Source: Heterocephalus glaber (Eukaryota > Chordata > Mammalia > Rodentia > Bathyergidae). From it: DNA of 64,000 nt. The DNA lies in NCBI RefSeq assembly GCF_000247695.1, contig NW_004624747.1:10737568-10801567 (forward strand). Direction: 5' to 3'. The notes beneath the pieces were generated by a model that saw nothing but the letters and a program-made list of their open reading frames with translations, ran no database searches and was not told where the DNA came from. Below, in pieces: positions 40,379 to 50,329 of this stretch; position 1 is the first letter of the stretch; the number at the start of each line of letters is the position of its first letter. The translations under genes and the position numbers were made by a program.

Positions 40379-40391
40379 CCAGCAGGTGGCA
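40379..40391 (+). promoter_or_regulatory. CTCF-like site
   Basis: CCAGCAGGTGGCA fits every position of the core consensus CCASYAGRKGGCR. The context is TGCCAGCAGGTGGCAGAG. Confidence 0.5.
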
Positions 40392-40699
40392 GAGCCAAGT
40401 TCTGGTTCTCAGCCTGGGGACTCCAGATCCAGTGCCCTTTGCACACTTCCTTCCTGCCTGCAGCCTCCAGGTGGACGTGGAAGCGTGGGCAGTCAGGATG
40501 GGGGTCAGGGAGAAGAGCTGCAGAGCTTGTTCCTTGACATGCTGGCTCAGGAGGGGGCGGAAGCAGGCTTGGGGGAGGGAGGGAGGGGCAGGAGGACTCT
40601 GTGTTTTTATGTGTGCATGCATGTGTGTGCATTTGTGTGTGTCAGGAATACATAGCTGTGGAAGAGTATGTTTACTGAAAAAATGACTCAGAGCCTACT

Positions 40700-40925
40700 C
40701 TGCTTCAGGCACATAAACAGTAATAATAACTACATAACAATATACATCTAATGCTTGTGGTGCACCAGGCAAGTGGGTTCCATGAACTCATCTAATCCTT
40801 GAAACAATCCTGTGCTATATTATGGTTACCATGCCCCCCTTACATGTGGGAAAACAGCACAGAAAGGTAAAGTAACCTGAGCAAGGTCGCACAGCTGGTA
40901 AGTGGCAGGGTTCAGAGATGCTGTC
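40700..40925 (-). repeat. MIR SINE, near full length
   Basis: TAATCCTTGAAACAATCCTG, GAAAGGTAAAGTAACCTGAG, CAAGGTCGCACAGCTGGTAA, then GTGGCAGGG. Confidence 0.9.
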
Positions 40926-40994
40926 TGGGCCCATGGTTCACAGACCCAACCATTACCACTCAGGAGACCTTGGGTATCCCAGCGTGGTAGAAAT

Positions 40995-41225
40995 ATGTGA
41001 TGGTGTGTGCACACCTGTTACATATGTGTACATGTGTGTGTGCATGAGTGTCCATGTACATGTATTTGCCCACACATGATAGTCACTTCCTGTATATGCA
41101 TATCCATGTGAAGGTGGCTGTGTGTACACAAGGGATGTGGCTGTGTATATATGTGTGAATGTGTGTGTGCGTGCAGCTGCTGTGCCTGCACATATGTCCA
41201 TTTGAGTGTGTGTACAGGTGTATGA
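40995..41225. repeat. Degenerate TG-rich tract
   Basis: About 230 bp of TG/TATG/CATG mixtures (for example ACATATGTGTACATGTGTGT), a decayed (TG)n microsatellite. It explains the Thr/His/Tyr-rich minus-strand frame that crosses it. Confidence 0.9.
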
Positions 41226-41248
41226 GAGGTTGGAAAATCGCATCCCAG

Positions 41249-41333
41249 AGCCAGGGATTTGGCTCAGTGGTTCTGGCGCCTGCCTTGCAAGTGCAAAGTC
41301 TCGAATTCTATCCTTAGTACCAAAAAAAAAAAA
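41249..41333 (+). repeat. ID SINE with near-perfect target-site duplication
   Basis: AGCCAGGGATTTGGCTCAGT ... CTTAGTACC plus poly-A, flanked by AATCGCATCCCAG (41236-41248) and AATCACATCCCAG (41334-41346). Confidence 0.95.
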
Positions 41334-41499
41334 AATCACATCCCAGCTCAGCCTCACTGCCAGTGGTCTGAGAGCCCTGTGAAGGTCAGGGTCATACAAG
41401 GAGGGAGCAGGGTGGGTCTTTGGGTAGCCAGGGCCTAAGAGCTCCTGTTGCCTGGATGGGGAAAACGGGGCTTTCCAGCTGCACATACCCATCACCCTG

Positions 41500-41645
41500 C
41501 CTCCAGGAGGCATTAATAATAGATCAGCAAATCCCAAATGTAAATAGGGCAATCAGGCCCAAAAACACAGGCATTCATCACCCAGATACAAATTATGCTG
41601 CCGGCCTTGATGTAATTACTGGAGTTCAGCTCAATGCATTGAGCC
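41500..41645. promoter_or_regulatory. Candidate conserved enhancer block
   Basis: GAGGCATTAATAATAGATC, AAATGTAAATAGGGC, ACAAATTATGCTGCCGGC, GATGTAATTACTGG and CTCAATGCATTGAGCC (a 14-bp perfect palindrome CTCAATGCATTGAG). No repeat, no coding frame. Confidence 0.5.
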
Positions 41646-41824
41646 ACCCCTGCATATTGCTTTGTGCTGATGCCCTCTCCTGAGGAGGCCCTACCACCTG
41701 ATCCTGCAGGGTCTCTCTGGCCATGGGCAAGGGTCTCAGCTGTCTCACACAGCCAGGAGGACAGAAGATCCCTTAAATCCTATACCTTGACAGCAGAGCT
41801 TCAAAGATCGTGGAGGGAGGTGCA

Positions 41825-41955
41825 CCAGACAATGAGTCAGATGCCTGGTTCTTGTCCCAGCTTTAAAGTCACTTGCTGTGTGACCCTGAGTAGGTCACTT
41901 ACCCTATCTGAGTGTCAGTTTCCTCTTCTGTCCAAAAGAAATAACAATACAGTAT
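41825..41955 (+). repeat. MIR SINE
   Basis: GCTGTGTGACCCTGAGTAGG, CTGAGTGTCAGTTTCCTCTT, then AAGAAATAACAATAC. Confidence 0.85.
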
Positions 41956-41959
41956 AAGT

Positions 41960-42140
41960 ATTAGAGTCTTTGGGCTTTGTGGTAAGAAGGGCTTGGGTTT
42001 GAATCCCAACCTTATCACTCGAGTTAGTACACCTTAGGCAGGTGTCTTCCCCATTCCAAGACCCAACTTCTCCAACTGTAAAGTGGGTATAATAATGCCT
42101 ATATCCATGGTGTTATTGCAAGAAATTAATGAAATAATAT
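41960..42140 (+). repeat. MIR SINE
   Basis: GGGCTTGGGTTTGAATCCCA, CAACTGTAAAGTGGGTATAA, then ATGGTGTTATTGCAAG. It follows another MIR directly in the same orientation. Confidence 0.85.
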
Positions 42141-42149
42141 TTTGTTCTT

Positions 42150-42660
42150 TTCTTTGATGAATTTGACTCATTTACATTTATTGTGATTATAATATATATA
42201 AAATATCCTCAACATAACAAAAACCTCTCTCCATATCTGAATCACCCTATCTACCTATCATATACATATATTGTAAATTATGTGGCTGGACTTTCTTTCC
42301 ACATTTGTTTGGGTTTCCTATTTATCAGGCTTCCTGCTGTTTCCTTCTTTTCTGTGGAGGTTTGCTGGTTATGTATTACCCTAAAACTTTGTGTCTCGAC
42401 ACCACCTGCATTTAGTATCTCAGTGTTACTGTTGGCCAGGGGCCTGGGAGTGGCTTGCCTAGGTGGCTCTGGCTTGGTGCTGCAGGAGGGTGCAGTCGAG
42501 AGGCTGGCCTGGGTCACTGCCATCTGAAAGCTCCACTGGGACTGGAAGTTGCATCCCCAAGGGACTCCTTCCACATTTTTCCCCAAGAGGATCTCTCCTT
42601 TGGGTGACTTGAGTGTCCTCATGCTATGGCAACTGACTTCCCCTGGAGAAAACAATCTTC
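42150..42660. repeat. Old interspersed repeats, family uncertain
   Basis: 42150-42280 resembles a fragment of an old L1 (TTTGACTCATTTACATTTATTG). 42360-42640 has an order reminiscent of a common mammalian repeat (TTATGTATTACCCTAAAAC, CAGTGTTACTGTTGGCCAGG). I cannot name either firmly. Confidence 0.4.
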
Positions 42661-43084
42661 AAGAGCAAGACGGAGATTGCAATGTCTTTAGTGACTGAAC
42701 CTTGGCAGTCACAATAGGTCACTTCTGCACTTGGAGCCCCAGCTAGCAGATCTCTCTTCTGTTAGATTGAGCCATCATGGGTGTAAATTACCTAGCTCAG
42801 GCACCAGAAGAAATTCATTCATCTCTGTGGCCTGTATGCCCAGCGCTGCACCTGGCATAAAGTAGGTGTCAGCAATAATGTGATGGCAAGATGAGGCATT
42901 TGTCAGAGCAAAAACTGGTCCTTTGAAAAGCCATTTCCTAGAAGCCAGTGGGCCACTCAAAGCCCATGCTGTTTGTCCTTGCCACTGCCCAGGCCTTGGC
43001 TTTGGACAGGCTGAGGCTGTAAGGCCAGGAGCCTTTGCTTTCTCAGAGGCAGAGAGAAAAGTCTAGCCCAAAGGCATTTTCCAG

Positions 43085-43215
43085 GCCTGTCTCATCCTAA
43101 CTTTACATTGATCAGTAATTAAACACACCCTCCAATTACTATAACATTTGGTGAGGCACCAAGCTCATGTAAAACCTCGCAGTAAACATCTGCTTTATAA
43201 ATTGCCTCTCAAGCA
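43085..43215. promoter_or_regulatory. Candidate conserved enhancer block
   Basis: GATCAGTAATTAAACACACC, TCCAATTACTATAACATTTG and GCTTTATAAATTGCC in repeat-free DNA. Confidence 0.45.
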
Positions 43216-43239
43216 ATGCACCAACAGGGTTCATGGGGG

Positions 43240-43345
43240 TGGGGAGATGGGGAAGCAGAGAGCTGGCAGAGGGAGGAGAGCCTTGGGAGAGAGACACAAA
43301 AAGAGGGGTGAGAGAGGAGAGAAAGAGGGGAGGTGGGGGAGACTG
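43240..43345. repeat. Purine-rich tract
   Basis: About 100 bp of G/A-rich sequence (GGGAGAGAGACACAAAAAG and similar). Low complexity. Confidence 0.8.
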
Positions 43346-43669
43346 TCCTTCCAAGAAGCAGTGGGACATGCAGGGCCCACTCGTTCCTCCATGGGACCTC
43401 ACCACCCTGCAACACAGAGGCCTGGAATTGAATTGGGGAATCCTCATCTCTTCCGGGACTTTGTCAAGAGCTCCACACAGATCTAATGCAAATGGCTTTT
43501 GTGTTGTTTTTTATTCTTCCAGAATGCATAACATCCTCCTCACCTGCCTTTGCATTTAAAAGGAGAAATATAAAGATTTATTTGCTAGCCTAGCAGCCCC
43601 TGTGGGGATGGGGGGAGATATTCTTCAGGGGTTCTGGTGCCTGGATCCTCCTAAGAGCTCAGTAAAGAT

Positions 43670-43710
43670 TTTCCTCCCTCTTTCCTTCCCTCCCTCCCTC
43701 CCTTCCATCT
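43670..43710. repeat. CCCT/CTTC simple repeat
   Basis: TTCCTTCCCTCCCTCCCTCC-type run. Confidence 0.9.
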
Positions 43711-44069
43711 GCTGGCATCCTGTGATGGCACTCAGGCCCAGAGAGCTGCCTAGGCCAACTCTATGGATCCCCATAAGGGACTTGCTCGCTTCCCCCAAAA
43801 CTCTCAAGGACTGCCCTGCCTTTCTGGGTCACGACCACAAAAGCCCAAGTCAAACACAAGCCTTGCCTTCCTATCAGGGTATTTGTCAATGCACCCACAC
43901 AGTGCATGAAGTTCTATCCTGGGGACACTGTCAGTCTGAGGTGCACGCAGGTGCTGGGGAACAGGAAGGTGGCAGCACAATAAAAAGAGGTCACCCAACC
44001 AGGTGCTTGGCACCACCTCAGATTTCACTGTGGTTTGACTGAGCTACTTCTCCCAGCCTGCCAAAGAGA

Positions 44070-44165
44070 TCGGTGCTGGGAAATTGAGACTCAGAGAGGT
44101 CAAGCAACCAGCCCCAGGTTCCACAGCTGCTGAGTTTTTGAATCAGACTGTCTTGTGCTGGACTC
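44070..44165 (-). repeat. MIR SINE fragment
   Basis: AATTGAGACTCAGAGAGGTC, AAGCAACCAGCCCCAGG, then TGAGTTTTTGAATCAGACTG. Confidence 0.75.
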
Positions 44166-44236
44166 TGTACACTTAAGTCCAATACTAAATGCTTACCTGT
44201 GAATCAGGATATTTTTCTTCTCTTTTCTCTTCTCTT

Positions 44237-44515
44237 CTTTTTTGTAATATTGAGGATTGAACCTCGGGCCTTTGCACTGAGATACATTCCCAACCCCTCC
44301 CCCATTTTTTTGTACTGGGGATCAACCTTGTGGTGACTAGGCAGGGGCTGTGCCATTGAGCTAAATCCCCGGCCTCCCAGCCCTTCATAATTTTTTACTT
44401 TTGAGACAGAGTCTTGTCAAGTTGCTAAGTTACCCAGACTGGACTTGTGATCTTCCTGACTCAGGCCCTCAGAGCGCTGAGATTATAGGTGTGCACCACC
44501 ATACCCAGCTCCGAA
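44237..44515 (-). repeat. B1-dID SINE with a nested ID SINE
   Basis: Antisense dID (TAATATTGAGGATTGAACC, 44243-44297) is separated from its B1 part (ACTTTTGAGACAGAGTCTTG, 44397-44512) by an antisense ID copy at about 44304-44380 (TTGTACTGGGGATCAACC ... GAGCTAAATCCCCGGCC). Confidence 0.8.
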
Positions 44516-45126
44516 TTTTCTTGATACTGGGTAATCAAAACCAAATACAGAATAAATTGGATGTAGAGCTGATACAAGACAATGGCTGTCAGCCCTAACT
44601 TTTGATTTCAGATGTTTATATCTGTCAAAGCATCTTCACTGTGCTTCCTAACCAGCTTTATGAATAAATACATCATTTAGCTTTCCTTTAGGTTTCCTTT
44701 GGTTGACAGAAAATCAAAACAGTTGAAGCATAAATGGGTCCTGCAACAAAGAACTCCAGACTGGCACTGGTTTCAGGCACAATGTGATTCAGGGGCTTCT
44801 ACAGGCGTCACCAAGGCCCAAGTTCTCACTGCCCCTCAGGCCCACCTTTCAGAGGACTGGCTTCATTCTTGGGCTCCTGGGCAGCCTCTGGCAGCTCTGG
44901 GCTTCCCTACTCCCATGCCAGGCCTAAATACAGAGAGGAAAGGCCCTCTTGTCTCTGCACAGCTTCATGGGAGTCATACGGTGGACTGATCCCTCCTGGT
45001 CCCAGTGTGGCCTCTGAACCTGTCCTGGTGGCCAGAGGACTCCTTAGGCATTGGTCCATGCAACCTCTGGGGGAGAGGAGGAGAATGACAGTAGGGGTGG
45101 GACAATTCCCCCAAAGGAAGATAGGT

Positions 45127-45128
<2 letters not shown>

Positions 45129-45177
<49 letters not shown>
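45129..45177. repeat. (AC)24 microsatellite
   Basis: Pure AC run. Open frames through it encode only His/Thr or Val/Cys repeats. Confidence 0.97.
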
Positions 45178-45179
<2 letters not shown>

Positions 45180-45419
45180 ATGCAGCAGCAGAGGCAGAAG
45201 GCTGCAGACATCCCCTGGGTCTAAGTGTCTTACTTCGAATGCTTGGAATGTGTTCCAGTTGCTCTTACACATACTGGGTTCCTACCTACGATTTCATTTC
45301 TAACTGAATTACATTTCTAAAACCTGGACCACTGCTCTACAAGATTTAAGTAGCTTCATGAAGTCTGTCACCAGTGTGGGTGTTAACTCACCAACTCGAG
45401 TGACATAGGAGGGATTGCC

Positions 45420-45620
45420 TGCTCCCTGGAGGGGTTGACAATAATTATCATGAAAAAGCTACCATTCACTGCATGCTTGCCCAGTATATAATATTAATAT
45501 CCAACTTTGCTGTAGAGGAAATTGGTACTCAGAGAAGTTTAGTGACTTGCTTAATGTCACTCTGCTAGTGAAGGGAAGAGGAGGAAGAAGGATCGGGTCT
45601 TCCTGACACCAAAGCCAGTA
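45420..45620 (-). repeat. MIR SINE, near full length
   Basis: AATAATTATCATGAAAAAGC, GTAGAGGAAATTGGTACTCA, GTGACTTGCTTAATGTCACT, then CTGACACCAAAGCC. Confidence 0.85.
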
Positions 45621-45645
45621 TGTTTTGGTTTAAAATAAGTCTCTG

Positions 45646-45748
45646 GGGCCAGGAATTTAGCTCAGTGGTGTTGCTGCCTGCCTCACAAGTGCAAGGACTC
45701 AAGTTTGATCCCCTGTACCAAAAAATAAAAAATAAAAAAAAATAAAAT
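45646..45748 (+). repeat. ID SINE with target-site duplication
   Basis: GGGCCAGGAATTTAGCTCAG ... CCCCTGTACC plus a long A/TAAA tail. AAAATAAGTCTCTG is at 45632-45645 and 45749-45762. Confidence 0.93.
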
Positions 45749-46038
45749 AAAATAAGTCTCTGTAGTACTTATATTTTAGGCATAATAGTTGTTGGTTGTA
45801 AAATCTTTGAACAATTGAGATGAGCCAAAGGAAAGCATTAAAGTTTTCCTCTTTAAGTTAACGTTTAAAAATATTTAAACTTTTAAAATTATAAAACTAT
45901 TACTGTAAACTGAAACGTAAATTAAACTAGCACAAAATCAATGAAATGAAGTTCTATCCTTGTCCCTACTCCACAGCCATACTCCCCAGCATACACCACT
46001 GAGAAGAGATGATTGTGTCATTTTGTCCACATAATCTT

Positions 46039-46124
46039 TTTTTTTTTTTTGGTACAGGGGCTCGAACTCGGAACCTTCTGGTTGCGAGGCAGGCGGCGGA
46101 ACCACTGAGCTAAATTCCCAGCCC
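46039..46124 (-). repeat. ID SINE with near-perfect target-site duplication
   Basis: GGTACAGGGGCTCGAACTCG through CACTGAGCTAAATTCCCAGC. TTGTCCACATAATCTT (46023-46038) and TTGTCCACCTAATCTT (46125-46140). Confidence 0.95.
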
Positions 46125-46306
46125 TTGTCCACCTAATCTTAATACACATCAAGCACAAGTATGCTTTTTTTTTTTTTATAACATAAGTGGTATAGGCTCA
46201 GTGGTCCTACAGTTTGCCTCTTATATCTCACATACATTCTTCTCTATTGGCTCATGCAGGCTACCTCATTCTTTTCCAAGCTGCTTACCACTCCACTTGA
46301 TGGATG

Positions 46307-46669
46307 TGTTACGGTTTGCACTTAATCAGTCCTGCTGTAGTCTGCACAAGTCCCCTAAGGCCTATGTGTTGAAGGCTTGGTCTCCTTGGTTGCCAGGCCA
46401 TGTGGAAACTTTGAGATGGGGTCCAGCAGGAGGTTTAAGGTCATTAGAGAGGTGCCCTTGAAGGAGATTTGGGACCTCGGTCTCTTCCACTCTTCCTTTC
46501 TTTTTGTTTCCTCCCTGCCTTAAGGTGAGCAGCTTCCTGCCATGTGCTCCCAGCTGTGATGTGTTAAAGTCACTGAACCACTGAACCATGGGACCAAGGG
46601 ATCAGGAGCCAAAACCCTTCCCTAGCAGTTGATTATACCAGAATCTGTTACAGCCACAGAATACTGACA
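46307..46669 (+). repeat. LTR-like element (MaLR-type), copy 1
   Basis: Begins TGTTACGGTTTGCAC and ends TGTTACAGCCACAGAATACTGACA-like (last bases ACTGACA), so it has TG...CA ends. Ordered words GTGTTGAAGGCTTGGTCTCC, GAGATGGGGTCCAGCAGG and AGGTCATTAGAGAGGTGCCC match the reverse complement of 60754-61109. A solo LTR is likely. No coding potential. Confidence 0.7.
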
Positions 46670-46715
46670 AGCTCAAGTCTCTGATGGTAATTATTTAGGT
46701 TGTTTCTAGTCTTAT

Positions 46716-46718
<3 letters not shown>

Positions 46719-46752
<34 letters not shown>
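46719..46752. repeat. (GT)17 microsatellite at a SINE tail
   Basis: Abuts the 3' end of the antisense B1-dID at 46753, as at 33749. Confidence 0.97.
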
Positions 46753-46753
<1 letters not shown>

Positions 46754-46920
46754 TTGGTGCTGGGGCCTGAAACCAGGGCCTTCCCACTGAGCTACATTTC
46801 CAGCCCTTTTTAATTTTTAAGACAGGGTTTTCCTAAGTCACTAAATTGCCCAGATTAGGCTTGGACTCATGATCATCCTGCCTCAGCCTCCCAGAGTGCT
46901 GGGGTTACAGGCATGTGCCA
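46753..46920 (-). repeat. B1-dID dimeric SINE
   Basis: TTGGTGCTGGGGCCTGAAAC, CACTGAGCTACATTTCCAGC, TTTAAGACAGGGTTTTCC, then CAGCCTCCCAGAGTGCTGG. Confidence 0.9.
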
Positions 46921-47159
46921 CCACCCTGGTGTCTTACATACTTTCTAAAGGTTGTCATAAGCGTCCTTGTCCCTTTCTCTGCCGATTTGGATGCACAGAG
47001 CCAACTTCCAGGCCGTGACCACCTGCTGCCCCGCCCTGCCAGGCTGGGCTTTCCCACCCACCTCATCTTTGGGAAGGGCTCCGGCCAGCCCCAACCGCAG
47101 GCAGGGCCCAAGAGCCTCCCTCCTTACCATCAGCCCACTCTACTCTCTCCTCTGAAGGC

Positions 47160-47345
47160 GCAGCACAGAGCCCTCATCATCTCCCCATGATGAGATAATT
47201 TACATTTTCTGTTATTTTTCTTCCTTTTTCAGCAGGAAGGGGGCACTTAAAGTGAAATATCTCTTGCCGTACCGTTAACAAGGATTCATAAAAGTGAACT
47301 GTTCACCTTGTCTGTCGACGGGCCTTATGAAAAATCAATTGCACA
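47160..47345. promoter_or_regulatory. Candidate conserved enhancer block
   Basis: GATGAGATAATTTACATTTTC, GGGGGCACTTAAAGTG (NKX-like), TTGCCGTACCGTTAACAAGG, ATTCATAAAAGTGAAC, GTCGACGGGCCTTATG and AAAATCAATTGC. The rare CpG words (CCGTACCG, GTCGACGG) kept in AT-rich DNA suggest constraint. Confidence 0.5.
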
Positions 47346-47519
47346 CAGAGGAGCCCAACTCCTGGCGTCTGATGCTGCCCGTGTGGTGGGCATGCAGGGG
47401 GCCGGCTGTGGGCTCCTTGGCCATGCCCCTGGAGCTGGGGGTCTGCAAGCATGGGACCCTTGGGTCTGAAAGTAGCCTTGGTCAAAGTCAGGCCAGACGA
47501 CTTGTCATTTGGGGCAGGA

Positions 47520-48182
47520 AAAGGTAGTAATAGCATTAATAGTAATGGTAGCAATAGTAACAATAGTGGTGGTATTAATCTTAGTAATGGTGGTAGTAGC
47601 AGTAGTCCTGCAGCAGTAATTGTGGTAATAGATAGGGTGGTAGTAATAGCAGCAACAATGGTGGTAGTAATAGCAGTAATAGTAGCAGTAAAGAGGTGGT
47701 AAAGGTGTCAATAATGCTAGTAATGATAATAGCAATAATGATAGTATTAGTAATTGTGTAGGTAGCAATAGTGCTAATAATAGTGATGATAATAACAGTA
47801 GTAATTATAGTAGTAATGGTGGTGATAGTAACAGTGATAATAGTGATACTAACCACAGTGGTAGTGAGAGTAATAATTGTGGTTGTGATAGTGGTGATAG
47901 TAGTAGTGGTAACGGTGTTCGTAATAGAGGTGGTAGTAATAGTTGTAGCCAGGGTAGTAATAGTGGTGTTGGTAATGAGATGACAGTAACGCTATAATAG
48001 TAATGTGGTAGTAATAGCAATAGTTGTAACAGTGGCGGTAGTAACAGTAGTGATAACAATAATAGAAATAGTGGTGATAGTAACAGTAGTAGCCGTGGTA
48101 ATAATATCGGTAGCAGTAATAGCAAAGATTATGGCAGTAATTGTGGTGATAGCACTGGTGGTGAAAGTAGTGGTAATCATCT
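47520..48182. repeat. Degenerate GTA/ATA/GTG triplet array, about 660 bp
   Basis: Almost every third step restarts a G/A-T-A/G-type triplet (GTAATAGTGGTAGTAATAGC style). The long frames on both strands (Val/Ile, Leu, Thr/Ile, Ser/Asn/Gly peptides) result from this period-3 repeat and are not genes. Confidence 0.95.
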
Positions 48183-48330
48183 GGATCCCACCTTGAGGGT
48201 GGAGAAAGTCACTAAATGGCAGGGAGGGATGAGAATCTGGATTCTAGGAAGACTCAGGCAGGGGACTAATGTGGAGGCCTGGTTAAGAGCAAACTGTCTG
48301 AGCCCCATGAGGTGCTGGGCCCCAGTTCTT

Positions 48331-48422
48331 TCTTTTTTCTTTCTTTCTTGGTACTAGGGATCGAACTCGGGACCTTGCACTTGCAGGGCAAGTGGTGGAA
48401 CCACTGAGCTAAATCCCCAGCC
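48331..48422 (-). repeat. ID SINE with near-perfect target-site duplication
   Basis: TTGGTACTAGGGATCGAACT through CACTGAGCTAAATCCCCAGC. CTGGGCCCCAGTTCTT (48315-48330) and CTGGGCCCCAGTCCTT (48423-48438). Confidence 0.95.
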
Positions 48423-48622
48423 CTGGGCCCCAGTCCTTGAGCCTCTTACAGAAGTCACTGGAAGGAGGTGGTCTGTCCCCAGGAACCTCATCATCCCCTT
48501 GACAGCTGGCTAGCTCTGGTCTTGGTTGTGGAACATGGCAGAGAGGGTCTAGAAGGGTAGGCTCTTCCAACATACACAGAACTGTAATTACCCCTTTCTC
48601 TAACTCTTAGAATCCTCAACAG

Positions 48623-48675
48623 CCTCGCAAGTGCAAGGTCCAGAGTTTGATCCCCGGTACCAAAAAAAAAAAAAA
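48623..48675 (+). repeat. 5'-truncated ID SINE with target-site duplication
   Basis: Only the 3' part remains (CCTCGCAAGTGCAAGGTCC, TTTGATCCCCGGTACC, poly-A). The 14-bp AGAATCCTCAACAG flanks it exactly (48609-48622, 48676-48689), so the truncation happened at insertion. Confidence 0.95.
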
Positions 48676-48771
48676 AGAATCCTCAACAGTCCAAGTTTTT
48701 CATGCATCCATCCTTCCATCCGTCCGTCCATCCATCTGTATGTCCATCCTACATTGACATTTTGTCAAGGC

Positions 48772-48858
48772 TTTTTTTTTTTTTTGCAGTACTAGGGTGG
48801 AATCCAGGGTGTGAGGCACACTAGGTAAGTGCTCTACTACTAAGCTACATCCCCAAGA
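48772..48858 (-). repeat. ID-related SINE (diverged)
   Basis: Poly-T, GCAGTACTAGGGTGGAATCC, then TAAGCTACATCCCCAAG. Confidence 0.8.
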
Positions 48859-49285
48859 AAGATTCTTAATATTCTTGACTGAGCTTCACCAAATGTTAAT
48901 TTTTGGCTGGAATTTTGACTGATTAATTTTTTAGCACTAATCTTTGTACTTTCCATATTGCTTGAATTTTTACATCACACATCCATCATTTATGTTTGCA
49001 TAAAAATAGTGTAGGCATAAAAACAAACAAGCACACCAACATAGAAAACACACCCAAGATTTGGGAATGTCGTCTCTGGTAGAACTCTGCCACCAGGCAA
49101 GAAGTCTGATGCCTTTGAGGCCCCTGTTGTGAGGAAGCCAAAGCAAGTGAAGTGGCATGGCTTCGTGGGAGGAGGGACATGTCCAGCTCCAGCTGTCCCA
49201 CCTTTTGAGCCCAGGTGTCAGGCACATGAGTGAAAGAGCCACCCTGGGCAGTTCAGCCTCAGCATGGGTGACTCAGAAAATAACC

Positions 49286-49475
49286 AAAGTATTGGCCAGG
49301 CTTGATGGTGCAGGCAATCCTAGTACTCTCGGAGGCTGAGGCAGCAGGGGAGTGCAAGCCCAGCTCGGGCAACTTAGTGACTTAGCAAGATGCTGTCTCA
49401 CAGTAAAAAAAAAAAAGACTGGGGATGTAGCTCAGTTCAAAGGGCCTGGATTCAGTCCCCAGTAATCTCACCCCT
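49286..49475 (+). repeat. B1-dID dimeric SINE
   Basis: GGCCAGGCTTGATGGTGCAG and TCGGAGGCTGAGGCAGCAGG, then ACTGGGGATGTAGCTCAGTT and a GGATTCAGTCCCCAGTA B box. Confidence 0.9.
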
Positions 49476-49642
49476 ACCTTTGACACACACTCAGAACCAA
49501 GGAACCCATGGAAGCCAGACTGGAACCCTGGCCACATTTCTAGTCATCCAAGCCACTCCACCTTGGGATCCAGTCAATATATTACTCTCCCTGCCTAAAT
49601 TTCTAACCCACAAAATGATGAATGAAATAAAAGTTTTTGTTT

Positions 49643-49644
<2 letters not shown>

Positions 49645-49676
<32 letters not shown>
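49645..49676. repeat. (AC)16 microsatellite
   Basis: Pure AC run. Confidence 0.97.
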
Positions 49677-49679
<3 letters not shown>

Positions 49680-49864
49680 TGCACACAGAGTTAAGCCCTG
49701 ATGTGGATTCCAGTTCCACAGTGGTTTTGTACAGGAATGTGGAAATCCTCTCCCTTCCAGTGTCTCAGTTTCTCTACCAATGGGTCAGGAGCTGGAGGGC
49801 AGAGGTCAATCAAACTGATACTTTCTCCTGGATTTCTTTCCCATCACATCAGGAAGGCAGCTGA

Positions 49865-49945
49865 TGAGGGGGTACCAACCTGGGCTTTGGAGTCAGAGTC
49901 CCAAGTTCAAGTCTTGGCTCTGACATGAATGAGCATATGACTTTA
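49865..49945 (+). repeat. MIR SINE fragment
   Basis: GGGCTTTGGAGTCAGAGTCC, AAGTTCAAGTCTTGGCTCTG, then GCATATGACTTTAATTCTC. Confidence 0.8.
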
Positions 49946-50246
49946 ATTCTCAGCGTGATGTTTTGCTTTCCTATCTTGGTGAAAAATGATGTCACCACAA
50001 ACACAACCGTGGCTAACACTGAGCAATGCATATTGTTTTTGCATACTTTTGATGCCTCAGACTTACTCAGTGTTAACACTCTTGCCTCTGCTAAGTTGTT
50101 GGCAAGAACAATGCTCTCTTCCCATACCTTAAGCCAGGATTCCCAAAGTACCCCTTAAGGCACCCACTAGGGAACCCCTCAAGGCCCAGAGCCTCAGGTA
50201 GTCCCAACCATTAGCCCTGACCAGGGGCAGAGGCACCCCCTGTAGC

Positions 50247-50248
<2 letters not shown>

Positions 50249-50283
<35 letters not shown>
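50249..50283. repeat. (AC)17 microsatellite
   Basis: Pure AC run. Confidence 0.97.
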
Positions 50284-50284
<1 letters not shown>

Positions 50285-50329
50285 CCACTCACAGACCCTG
50301 CCTGATTAGAGTCAAAAGGGGAGTAAAAG

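Noticed and set aside
40953..41552. 199-residue minus-strand frame
   Set aside because: It crosses an ID SINE and a decayed TG tract, giving repetitive Thr/His/Tyr peptides.
47451..48196. Long hydrophobic frames on both strands
   Set aside because: They are readings of a degenerate triplet repeat.
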